In this document: one piece after another, positions 1 to 6,650 of the stretch | How the letters are laid out: every line of letters starts with the position of its first letter | How positions within the stretch are numbered: the first letter of the stretch is position 1 | NCBI GenBank assembly: GCA_021800315.1 | Contig: JAJYZD010000063.1 | Location: 1-15,948, forward strand | DNA length: 15,948 nt | Source of the DNA: Bacillota bacterium | Lineage (GTDB): Bacteria; Bacillota; Desulfotomaculia; Desulfotomaculales; JAJYZD01 | Direction of reading: 5' to 3' | The notes under the pieces: model-generated | What the model saw: the letters and a program-made list of their open reading frames with translations, nothing else | What the model was told of the DNA's origin: nothing | The model's database searches: none | Made by a program: the position numbers and the translations under genes

Positions 1-287
1 CGGGCCAGGGCCAGGCGCCGGGCGTCGTACATGAGTTCGGTATACTCCACCAGTTCACCCCGGGCCAGGCCGCGCAGGGCGGTGGCCAGCCCGCCGGTGA
101 CGCCCATGCTGAAAACGCTGTTACCCAGCACCAGTCCCAAAGGTTCGTACCCTTTGTCGATAACCAGCCAGAACGCATCCCCCGTTAGATCGGAAAGGGC
201 CGCACCCTTTTTCCAGTCCACCCGGGCCAGGGTTTGTTCCACTTCCGCCATGGAGCGTTGCGAAGTCCCGCCTGAAAACAGAGCCAT
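1..287 (-). CDS. YbjQ/UPF0145-family (heavy-metal-binding-like) protein, N-terminal part; cut by window edge
   Basis: Read on the minus strand from ATG at 287, the frame stays open to position 1, so the C-terminus lies outside the window. About 95 residues are visible. The stretch GLVLGNSVFSMGVTGGLATA followed by GELVEYTELMYDARRLALAR matches the core pattern of the YbjQ/UPF0145 family, in which a G-x-V hairpin precedes an E-Y-T/L-x-x-x-R-x-x-A helix. The preceding ~45 residues (MALFSGGTSQRSMAEVEQ, then a D-W-K-K segment) are an N-terminal extension absent from single-domain YbjQ. The family forms pentameric rings of unknown function. The start is uncertain: the frame is open well upstream of 287, a GGAGG at about 344-348 has no in-frame start at the right distance, and ATG 287 has no clear ribosome binding site. 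I prefer ATG 287 because a glycine-rich, linker-like reading precedes it. Confidence 0.6.
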   Translation of the reverse strand, partial: MALFSGGTSQRSMAEVEQTLARVDWKKGAALSDLTGDAFWLVIDKGYEPLGLVLGNSVFSMGVTGGLATALRGLARGELVEYTELMYDARRLALA

Positions 288-431
288 ATCAGAATCCGGT
301 AACGAGACCGGGCTGAGCCCGACTCCCTCCCCGCCACCGGTGCCACCTCCTTCTACACAACTTAATCCGCCTTCCTGCCGGGAGCAGGCAGGAACGCTAC
401 GCCGGTTCTCAATCAACAAAGGAAGCGCGCC

Positions 432-463
432 GGAATCCCCTGGCTTTAGACATGGGGAGGATG
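432..463 (+). mobile_element. Solitary IS200/IS605-type right-end hairpin (omegaRNA 3'-end-like)
   Basis: The plus strand reads GGAATCCCC, then TGGCTTTAGACA, then TGGGGAGGATG. This has the layout of right ends downstream of tnpB: a short C-rich/G-rich hairpin with a CTTTAG loop followed by GGGAGGA. A second, independent example ends the tnpB remnant near 14245. No tnpA or tnpB reading frame lies on the plus strand upstream, where the YbjQ-family gene sits on the other strand, so this would be a lone end or a very short non-autonomous derivative. The assignment rests on pattern recognition, and the boundaries are approximate. Confidence 0.45.
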
Positions 464-737
464 CGCGAAACACCACCTTTCACATTAGATTATCAGTTTC
501 GAAAGAACATTACCGGAACGAGCCAGAAGACGAACTTTTGAGGGAGTAAACTGACCCATACGCTTACTACCGGCATCCATTACACCTACCACTGGGGTTT
601 CTTTTGTCGGAGAACCACACACCCACCTGCGAAATACTCTGATCTGTCGTACTAGATGAGCACTTCTTGATTCCAAACGCGTCCCGGCAAAGCTTTGTTT
701 GCCAACCATCGACCAGAACGAGATCACCGGCGGTGTA
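464..737. other. Intergenic region without a convincing gene
   Basis: This stretch lies downstream of the large exported-protein gene. It is less GC-rich than the neighbouring genes. A minus-strand frame of 80 codons (485-727) has no recognisable motif and no ribosome binding site. The only structure seen is a short hairpin, GGCAAA (686-691) with TTTGCC (698-703), which could help end transcription of the minus-strand gene but has no T-run after it. Confidence 0.4.
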
Positions 738-3700
738 TTACGTGGACCCGACGGGCAGGCCCAGCAAGTTCAAGAAATGCTCCGTCAGACCCGCTATATC
801 CTGCGCTGAAAGATTGAGACCCTTCAGCGTCGGAAGACCGAAGTAAACCGGATGATAGGTCACGAACTGGGTATAGTACCTGCCGTTAGCGGTGTCATAC
901 CATTGCCAGGTTACCCTTATGATCTTCTTCGACGTTCCCGGGCTCCCCTCCACCTGCCCTTCCCACGTGCCTCCGGGCCAGGAGGCAACCGGGGTGTACT
1001 TAAGTCCGGGCCGGTTATCCGGAGCGGGTCCCGGCGGGGGTGTCGCCTCGGCGATGAATATTTCACCTGGTACATTGCCCACTGGAACCGTTTCCTTTAC
1101 CTGTTCCGTGTTACTGCTGACGGGAGTGGCCACAAAGGTGTCCGGCAAGGGTTGCATATTTACCCCCACCGACGCCGTCCAGAGGGGGGGGGACCAGGAA
1201 GCCGCATAGGTATCGTCCCCCATGTAATTGGCCTGGTAGATACCGCCCTGTGCAAGGGTGCCGTCATCAAGGCTAACCGTAAATTGAAAAACTCCGTTCA
1301 CCGGCTTGCCGCTCGCCACCACGAAAGGTTCGTCTGGCGGAGGCGGAGATCCCGGCACCGGCATCCCGGGGATTTCTTTGTGGCTGAAAGAGAGATATAC
1401 AACCACCTTTCCTTCGCTCACGGGTACAGATAACGTAACAATCCCCTTCAGTGTATTTCCAATGGCAAAGGGATTTGGCGTGATCGAAAACGACGTTATA
1501 CCCACCGGCAGCCTTTGCACGGTTACATACGCGATCCCTTGCGGAGATATGTTGCCTGGGTTGGCGGTACTGAACTGGTAGTCCGAAAACTTCTGACCGT
1601 ATGCATCGATGACGAAAAAGGAATACATAGCAGAATCGGAATACGCATAGCCAGGCTTACCAGGAGAAGACGTTAGATTGGTATACCTACCAGCCGTTTC
1701 CGGTGTAAAAACCGCGTGCCACTCGCCTTTTCCCACAGCGGTGAGCGGTATGGAAAAGGCGGAAGGAGCGGTCATCCCCTTTTCGCCCACCAGCTGGATG
1801 CCGGCATCGCGGGAAAGGGAACCCGAAGCCAGGGAAACATCTATACCGATTGGTTTGGTCGTATAAGCAGGGTTTCCAGCATTGACCGTGACATTGTAGG
1901 AATTTGGTAACGACTGTGAAGAAGGTGCAAGGGCGCTTGTACCGACCGGCACCTGCTGGTCCACCACAACCAGCGAATATGAGTTGACCCAGTCAACATT
2001 GGTGCCGACGCCGGACTCGCCGCAAATGGCGGCTGTTCCCACGCTGAAAGGTAAGGTCTCGCCTCCGGGCATCTGTACCGACGAGGTGAGGGAATGTTCC
2101 GTGTATCCGGTTCCCAGGGCCGTCGCGACCTGGCTGATATAACCTTGAATGGTCTGGAGGTCGTCGGCATGGGAGGCTGCGTTTTCACCAACCTGCACGA
2201 GTTTGGACCAAATGCTGTCGAGGGCGGAATTGTCCGCTGTGTCCGCCACATCCTGGGCGGCTTCCGTTGTTTCCGTCACCTCCGAAACATCGGTATCGGA
2301 TCCGAAGCTGGGGATGGCGATATCGGATGAGGCATGGACGGTCTGGTAGTGGTTGCCGGTAAGATCCGAGGTTTCGATCCGGGCCTCGGTGGTTGCCGCC
2401 CCTATCGCGGTTATATCGAATTGGATGGGTTGTATCCAATCGTAATAGTAAACGGTTACCGGATAAGTGGTTTTGGGACTACCCGCCGTCTTGTAGTCGG
2501 CGGTCATCCAGAGGTCGCTACGCGACGCGGCGATGCCGGCATCGGCCAGAATCTGGGTACCCGCTCCCTGGCTGTTCCAATCGTATCCGTGGGTAGCCGT
2601 ACCGGACCACACCGTGTAGGACCCCAGGCCGTAATTGACCGTGTAATGGGGAATATTGTCTTCCTCCGTATAAGGGTCCAGAAGGGTGAACGGTTGCCCG
2701 TCGCCACCGAAAACCGTGATTATATTCCGGGTTTGGCCCGGGTCATTACCGGGAGGATCACCCGTCCTGGGATCGGCGCCCGGTCCCTGGCCGCCCGTAT
2801 TTTCAGCAATGGTTTTCCCGTTGGTTTGCGGAGATGCCGTGGGTTGTTGGGAAAAGGCCGGTTCGGTGTTCTTAAAACCTTCGATTTGATGTTTTAAGCC
2901 CGCATAGACCGACTCCCGTTCTTGCGCCGGCATGGTTGCCAGGGCAAGCGAGTTTGCCGGGTCGGTATATACTTTTAGCCCGTCAATCATAGTGGATATT
3001 TTCCCCGCGGCGTCCACTGTAAATTTAGCGGAGGCCTTGTTGGTTTTGGTGACCGTTATTTTCCTGTGCAAAAAATTAGAAAAATCAGTTGATATTTGTG
3101 CGCCGAGGGCCTGGGCCACAAAACGCAGCGGCACCATCGTCGTTCCATCAACAATCACCGGCGGTTGATCCATGGTTTTATCGACGCCGTTGACGGTGTA
3201 CCGGTCCTGTCCCACTTTCATCTCAATAACTTCGCTGTCACTGGTGATGGTTATGCCTTGGGTGGCCGGGTTCCAATGTACGGCTGCGCCTAAAGACTGC
3301 GAAATAAAGCGTAGTGGCACTTCTGTACGATTATTTATGATAACCGGCGCGACCGGCATGTTTGACGACTGTCCGTTTACCATTACCTTAGCCGATCCGA
3401 TCAATAATTTAATAACGGTTGGCGCTAACGATATAATAGGATTGGAATTAGTGCTATTTCCCTGGACGGACTGAATATTGCCGGTTATTATCACCTGGTT
3501 GTTGCTATTGTCGATAGTGAAAGTCTGACCGGTGGATGGATCCGATACAGTAGCCAATTTTGACTTAACCTTGGCCATTATTGGCGGATAAGCAATTAAT
3601 TCATTCAGTATCTTTCCCACATTTATATTTGATGCGACATCATTGTGTGATGATGAATTGAGCGCACCGGGCGCCGGGATGGAAACACCGCTCAACGAAA

Positions 3701-4397
3701 GACCTTGGGAAAGCACGCCGGCGGGCGAACCGGAAGAGAGGTTTTGCAACGAACCCGGCAGTACGTTTTGCTGGCCGCTGGCGGCCAGATGTGACAGAAA
3801 ACTTTCCGCCAACTGCGACGGAGAAGTTATTGAGCCGTTGGCCAGCAAGGGTAGCAGTTGCGGCGGCAGGCCCCGGCCGAGGAGCGCTAAAAACGCCGCT
3901 GGCAACGATCCGGCCAGTTTTTGGGAGACGTAAGGCTGGACCAGACCGGTAAAATAAGAGAGAGGTTTGGTCAATGACTGTCCGGTACTAATATCGGCGA
4001 TGGTTATGCTGTTGTCGCCTGAGTTAAGAGTGGCTACCTTGTTGGAGAATCCGATTATAGCGGTCGGACCCGCACCGGTAGCCATGGTCGCGGTCACCGA
4101 ATCAGTCCGGGAGTTGATGACTGAAATCGAGTTGCTCCCGTTGTTCGACACGCAAACATACTTTCCCTGATCGCTCAACGACAATCCCCATGGGTCTTTT
4201 CCGACCGGCACAAGGCTCGCGGCGGCTGTATCAGTCGCTGGTTGGAATGGAGGAACCGCGGCATCGGGCGTATAGCTTCCGGCCTGGCCCTGGGAATAAT
4301 TTACCTGTGCCGCGGTAGCGACCGGGGAGGCAAGCATTGTCAAATACACGACGGCGAAGACAGCACTGAACAACCGATAAACTCTCTTACCCATCAT
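738..4397 (-). CDS. Large exported mosaic protein with YVTN-like beta-propeller segment, tandem copper-amine-oxidase 'stalk' domains and Ig-like C-terminus
   Basis: About 1219 residues. The frame stays open to 4472, but ATG 4397 (or GTG 4403) fits better because an AGGAGG lies at 4417-4422 and MMGKRVYRLFSAVFAVVYLT then begins a signal peptide ending near VATAA (about residue 30). Residues ~61-137 read as one or two YVTN-type beta-propeller strands (GKYVCVSNNGSNSISVIN). Residues ~328-451 hold two copies of the stalk-domain signature P-x-I-x(4)-T-x-VPLRF-x(4)-LGA (PF07833-like). The rest is rich in Ser, Thr, Gly and Pro. Towards the C-terminus lie Ig-like segments such as SFSITPNPFAIGNTLKGIV. 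No SLH repeats, sortase signal or membrane anchor is visible, so it is probably secreted or bound to the wall non-covalently. It is flanked by non-coding DNA and appears monocistronic. Function is unknown; surface structure or adhesion is inference. Confidence 0.8.
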   Translation of the reverse strand: MMGKRVYRLFSAVFAVVYLTMLASPVATAAQVNYSQGQAGSYTPDAAVPPFQPATDTAAASLVPVGKDPWGLSLSDQGKYVCVSNNGSNSISVINSRTDSVTATMATGAGPTAIIGFSNKVATLNSGDNSITIADISTGQSLTKPLSYFTGLVQPYVSQKLAGSLPAAFLALLGRGLPPQLLPLLANGSITSPSQLAESFLSHLAASGQQNVLPGSLQNLSSGSPAGVLSQGLSLSGVSIPAPGALNSSSHNDVASNINVGKILNELIAYPPIMAKVKSKLATVSDPSTGQTFTIDNSNNQVIITGNIQSVQGNSTNSNPIISLAPTVIKLLIGSAKVMVNGQSSNMPVAPVIINNRTEVPLRFISQSLGAAVHWNPATQGITITSDSEVIEMKVGQDRYTVNGVDKTMDQPPVIVDGTTMVPLRFVAQALGAQISTDFSNFLHRKITVTKTNKASAKFTVDAAGKISTMIDGLKVYTDPANSLALATMPAQERESVYAGLKHQIEGFKNTEPAFSQQPTASPQTNGKTIAENTGGQGPGADPRTGDPPGNDPGQTRNIITVFGGDGQPFTLLDPYTEEDNIPHYTVNYGLGSYTVWSGTATHGYDWNSQGAGTQILADAGIAASRSDLWMTADYKTAGSPKTTYPVTVYYYDWIQPIQFDITAIGAATTEARIETSDLTGNHYQTVHASSDIAIPSFGSDTDVSEVTETTEAAQDVADTADNSALDSIWSKLVQVGENAASHADDLQTIQGYISQVATALGTGYTEHSLTSSVQMPGGETLPFSVGTAAICGESGVGTNVDWVNSYSLVVVDQQVPVGTSALAPSSQSLPNSYNVTVNAGNPAYTTKPIGIDVSLASGSLSRDAGIQLVGEKGMTAPSAFSIPLTAVGKGEWHAVFTPETAGRYTNLTSSPGKPGYAYSDSAMYSFFVIDAYGQKFSDYQFSTANPGNISPQGIAYVTVQRLPVGITSFSITPNPFAIGNTLKGIVTLSVPVSEGKVVVYLSFSHKEIPGMPVPGSPPPPDEPFVVASGKPVNGVFQFTVSLDDGTLAQGGIYQANYMGDDTYAASWSPPLWTASVGVNMQPLPDTFVATPVSSNTEQVKETVPVGNVPGEIFIAEATPPPGPAPDNRPGLKYTPVASWPGGTWEGQVEGSPGTSKKIIRVTWQWYDTANGRYYTQFVTYHPVYFGLPTLKGLNLSAQDIAGLTEHFLNLLGLPVGST

Positions 4398-4631
4398 TGC
4401 CACTACCTTTCTGATCCCTCCTGGTTTAGCGTTACGGACCTTCAGGCCCCCCGGCAGCAAATCATGACCCAACCGGAATTTTAATGAAAGCTTTCGATAA
4501 CAGAATCGAACCTGGGGGTCGAACGCATCCCCGGGCCTTCGACCACCGGCTGGATCCCTTCGAACGTGCCGGCCGATCCAACCATTTTCGTTCTTACCGC
4601 CGGGAGGCGGCGGGGAGATACCAAACAGTAA
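4398..4631. other. Upstream region of the large exported-protein gene with clustered TTCGA/TCGAA motifs
   Basis: No gene is supported here. Five TTCGA/TCGAA motifs start at 4493, 4506, 4519, 4538 and 4559. They form two dyads: TTCGAT-N6-ATCGAA (4493-4510) and GGTCGAA-N14-TTCGACC (4517-4544). Position and symmetry would suit binding sites or small hairpins in the promoter or leader of the minus-strand gene. A TAAAAT that could be a -10 element lies at about 4478-4483 on the minus strand, but no good -35 matches it. Confidence 0.35.
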
Positions 4632-5556
4632 TTACGCCGGGCCCATCAGTATTGAGGCCCGGGAAAACGGTAGGCCGGGCCAGGCAGCGTTTCCTGCGGG
4701 AAGAACCGGTCCCACGCCGCCGCCGGGCAGCCCATTCAAGGGAACCGGGAGCGATAGGGAAGAAACGCCCCGCCGTCCCCGGACGCCGGGCATATCGGCC
4801 CCGCCGGCCACGTAATCATTCAGGTATGCGGACCGGCCGCATTCATAGTACAGGACGTGGACATGGGCGGCCGTTTGAGGCGCGTAGCCTGTGACATAGC
4901 AGTTTTCGCCCGCCGCCACAGCCTGCCCCGGTCCCACCGGTTGCCGGGGCAAGGATGTGGTCTTTGGCCATGCCACGCCCGAATTTCCGGTACTCCGCCG
5001 GACCCCGGAAACCGCCTGACCGCCGGCCGGTAGGTGAGGGGTTCGAACCGTCACGGCGTATCTGGTCAACATGGCCCTGCCGCCGATGGTGAACAACGCT
5101 ATCGCGACGCCGACCAGCAGCACCGCTAAGGGAAGCCTTCGCCAGCCGCGCCGGGGCAAAGAAAAACCCGCCAGGACCAAAAGGATCAGCCCCGCCAGCA
5201 GGTCCCAGGCCCCGGGGCCGGAAAACAGGGCCACTACGCCAACAACACCACTATTCCGCCGGTTACCCACCGCAAATGTCCCATCACCCAGGTGACAGCA
5301 TGCTGGAAGGTACCGCTCCAAAAACCTTTCCTGCCGGGCCAGGGGTAACGGTCATCCGAAGCCTGGCATCTGACACCGGTCCCGGTAAAACAGGCTCCCG
5401 TCTCCTGACCTGCACCCGATCCGGGAAGCCCGGCAGGCTCCCCGTTCGCCTGTTCCGCCTTGCCGGCCGTGCCGACCACGGTGCCACAGTACTTGCAGCG
5501 GTCTTCACCGGGCGGTATGAACCGGTTGCACTGAGGACAAAATACTGCACTTTCAT
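4632..5556 (-). pseudogene. Zinc-ribbon membrane protein, readable only through two frameshifts
   Basis: ATG 5556 follows AAGGAG and opens MKVQYF. One base later in phase the sequence reads CPQCNRFIPPGEDRCKYCGT, a CxxC...CxxC zinc ribbon typical of the N-terminus of small bacterial membrane proteins. Joining the two needs one extra base in the A run at 5539-5542 (T4 to T5 in the coding sense). The ribbon frame continues through a Gly/Pro linker to LRWVTGGIVVLLA and stops at 5234. The neighbouring frame carries straight on with VVALFSGPGAWDLLAGLILL and a third hydrophobic segment (LPLAVLLVGVAIALFTIGG), so a second lost base near 5236-5250 is implied. The extracytoplasmic tail, to 4632, is not recognised. 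Either the gene is decaying or the assembly has indel errors; the first site is a homopolymer, which leaves error possible. No function is assigned. Confidence 0.55.
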
Positions 5557-6013
5557 CTCCTTAAATCTTCTTATCCGCCGCTGGAAATCAGAATAAATAT
5601 GATTCTGTTCCGCGTGCTCGGCAAAGCCGGCAATAAGGTGGGGTGCCCGTCGCGCTTTGAGTCAAACTAATGCCCGGATACAAAATACCAAGGAGGCTCC
5701 GACCCTGAGAGGAACTCATTAGTTAACTTACGGGCTGAGATCTTCGCAAAAGTGGCAAAAGATGCCTTTATAAGGACACTAATACAAACCAGCACATTAA
5801 AGGATGATCTAGGGGTTTAATGTGCTCGATATGTCGCTCAGTGCTAAACCCCGCAAAGGCTGGAAAAAATAACAGTGAGTAATTCTACGCGGTGCGGAAA
5901 AAATCCTTTTTGGTTCCGGCTTGTCCGAGGGCCCTTCGTGAGGAGACCTTGTTACGGGTTGGAAGCAGGAGATCTGGAAAAGCACGCCCAAATTAGAAAA
6001 GGAGTTGGTGGGG
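5557..6013. other. AT-richer non-coding stretch with several inverted repeats
   Basis: No coding frame here carries recognisable motifs. The base composition is visibly less GC-rich than in flanking genes. Perfect inverted repeats are AACTAATG (5665-5672) with CATTAGTT (5717-5724), AGCACATTAAA (5791-5801) with TTTAATGTGCT (5816-5826), and GGGGTTTA (5812-5819) with TAAACCCC (5845-5852). The stretch lies between two decayed loci and may itself be a mobile-element remnant or a structured leader. Confidence 0.4.
5791..5852. repeat. Two overlapping perfect inverted repeats (mutually exclusive hairpins)
   Basis: An 11-bp stem (5791-5801 with 5816-5826, 14-base loop) shares the bases TTTA at 5816-5819 with an 8-bp stem (5812-5819 with 5845-5852, 25-base loop). 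Both cannot form at once. A second GTGCT at 5841-5845 repeats the sequence at 5822-5826 that pairs in the first stem. The arrangement resembles an attenuator-like switch, but no adjacent intact gene or T-run was found. Confidence 0.45.
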
Positions 6014-6150
6014 ATGCAAAGCGATCCGGCTGTCCAGGGTTTGCCGATTTCCTGGCCGAGGACGGCAAGCGGCCCAAAACGATCCAGAGTTGCAAGGGGG
6101 GACGTCGCCGGCTTCCCGGCCCACCTTTATAGCCCCTCTAATTCGCTGCC
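6014..6150 (+). pseudogene. N-terminal remnant of a tyrosine recombinase/integrase
   Basis: ATG 6014 has an AAGGAG at 5998-6003. The frame starts MQSDPAVQG. The next frame then reads FADFLAEDGKRPKTIQS, and the first frame resumes with GDVAGFPAHLY. Together they give the N-terminal SAM-like (core-binding) domain of XerC/D-type recombinases, in which a G-K-S/R-x-x-T-I-x-x-Y helix start is typical. Two offsetting one-base indels are needed, one near 6037-6042 and one in the G run near 6097-6102. The Tyr expected after IQS is Cys. No catalytic domain with R-H-x-R...Y follows; unrelated sequence begins at about 6160. This is a dead fragment. The family call depends on one short motif, so confidence is moderate. 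Confidence 0.5.
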
Positions 6151-6161
6151 GGGGGAAAGCC

Positions 6162-6482
6162 ATGAAAGCCGGATTATCGCACCTGATGAAATTGTCTTTG
6201 AGCTTGGCACTACTACTGACCGCCTGTGCGCCCAGCCAAACGGAAAGAGCCCGCAACCAGGGCCCGGCGACGCCGCCGCGCCAGGTGGGAACCGTTACCT
6301 ACGGTTTCGAGCTACGGGCGCTCGGTGTGCCTGAGGAGGGCGTACACCATCCTGCCAACTCCCGCAAAGGTCCCTGGCGGATGGCTGGCAGTCCCCTGAA
6401 TAAGGTTCTGACCAACGCCTGCTGGCGGACCCATGGTCTAATCAGCAAGACCGAAACCTACGAACGTCTGCGTCAAGCTTGA
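6162..6482 (+). pseudogene. Chimeric frame: lipoprotein-like N-terminus fused to the C-terminal tail of a group II intron maturase
   Basis: ATG 6162 (GGGGGAAAGCC just upstream) or ATG 6186 starts a frame with a good lipoprotein signal: MKLSLSLALLLTAC, where LTAC fits the lipobox with Cys at +1. About 50 residues later, from roughly 6348, the same frame changes character to HPANSRKGPWRMAGSP and ends ETYERLRQA. That is the usual C-terminus of group II intron reverse transcriptase/maturases (N-S/T-R-K-G-x-W-R, then S/T-P-x-x-x-x-x-L, then a short helix). The stop at 6480-6482 is followed directly by intron domain V. The simplest reading is a 5'-truncated intron insertion into, or deletion up to, a lipoprotein gene, which by chance kept the frame open. 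Whether the product is made is unknown. The maturase tail is the firmer part. Confidence 0.5.
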
Positions 6483-6548
6483 TGAACCGCCGTTATAACC
6501 GGACGGTTCGTACGGTGGTGGGAGAGGACGGGGGCTGGAGCAGCCGTC
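6348..6548 (+). mobile_element. 3' end of a group II intron (5'-truncated copy)
   Basis: This contains the last ~44 codons of the intron-encoded maturase (6348-6482), domain V (6484-6521) and a following hairpin that could be domain VI (GAC 6527-6529 with GTC 6546-6548, GGCTG 6533-6537 with CAGCC 6541-6545). The order matches bacterial group II introns, whose maturase frame ends a few bases before domain V. The reverse transcriptase and domains I-IV are absent, so the copy cannot splice or move by itself. 5' truncation is common after incomplete reverse transcription. The 3' boundary is uncertain because the domain VI branch-point A is not obvious. Confidence 0.65.
6484..6521 (+). ncRNA. Group II intron domain V
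   Basis: ACCGCCGT (6486-6493) pairs with ACGGTGGT (6512-6519), including one G-U pair. The upper stem AACC...GGTT (6497-6500 with 6505-6508) is capped by a four-base loop, and the two strands are separated on the 3' side by the CG bulge in GGTTCGTACGGT. CGTACGGT is the conserved right arm of domain V. The hairpin begins right after the maturase stop codon, as in complete introns. Confidence 0.7.
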
Positions 6549-6584
6549 AAGGCTGGGAAACTGGTGCGGTGAAAATCCTACGAA

Positions 6585-6628
6585 GGCGGGTAAGGCTGGT
6601 CGGGGAACGGACCAACCTTACTCCCGGC
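6585..6628. other. Long stem-loop just beyond the ABC permease stop codon
   Basis: TAAGGCTGGTC (6591-6601) pairs with GACCAACCTTA (6610-6620) with one mismatch and an eight-base loop. The stem can be extended by CGGG (6587-6590) with CCCG (6623-6626). It lies 23 bases past the minus-strand permease stop (6651) and could slow or end transcription of the ABC operon, although no clear T-run follows on either strand. It might instead be part of the adjacent intron-derived RNA. Confidence 0.4.
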
Positions 6629-6650
6629 CGCGGGCCTTTGGTAATCCGTC

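Noticed and set aside
31..549. 172-codon plus-strand frame at the left edge
   Set aside because: It lies opposite the YbjQ-family frame, is rich in Ser/Pro/Arg as shadow frames are, and contains the IS-type hairpin.
485..727. 80-codon minus-strand frame, considered as a fragment of an IscB-like nuclease C-terminus
   Set aside because: No HNH or RuvC residues, and the resemblance was limited to a few hydrophobic and basic positions.
4484..4894. 136-codon Arg-rich plus-strand frame
   Set aside because: It is antisense to the zinc-ribbon membrane protein tail and has shadow-frame composition.
5892..5896. GTGCG as a possible group II intron 5' end
   Set aside because: No domain I pairing or binding sites could be found after it, and five bases are too few to support a boundary.
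6555..6600. GGGAAACTGGTGCGGTGAAAATCC, reminiscent of the cobalamin riboswitch core
   Set aside because: The B12 box GCCACTG and the rest of the fold are missing, and no cobalamin gene is adjacent; it is next to group II intron domain V.
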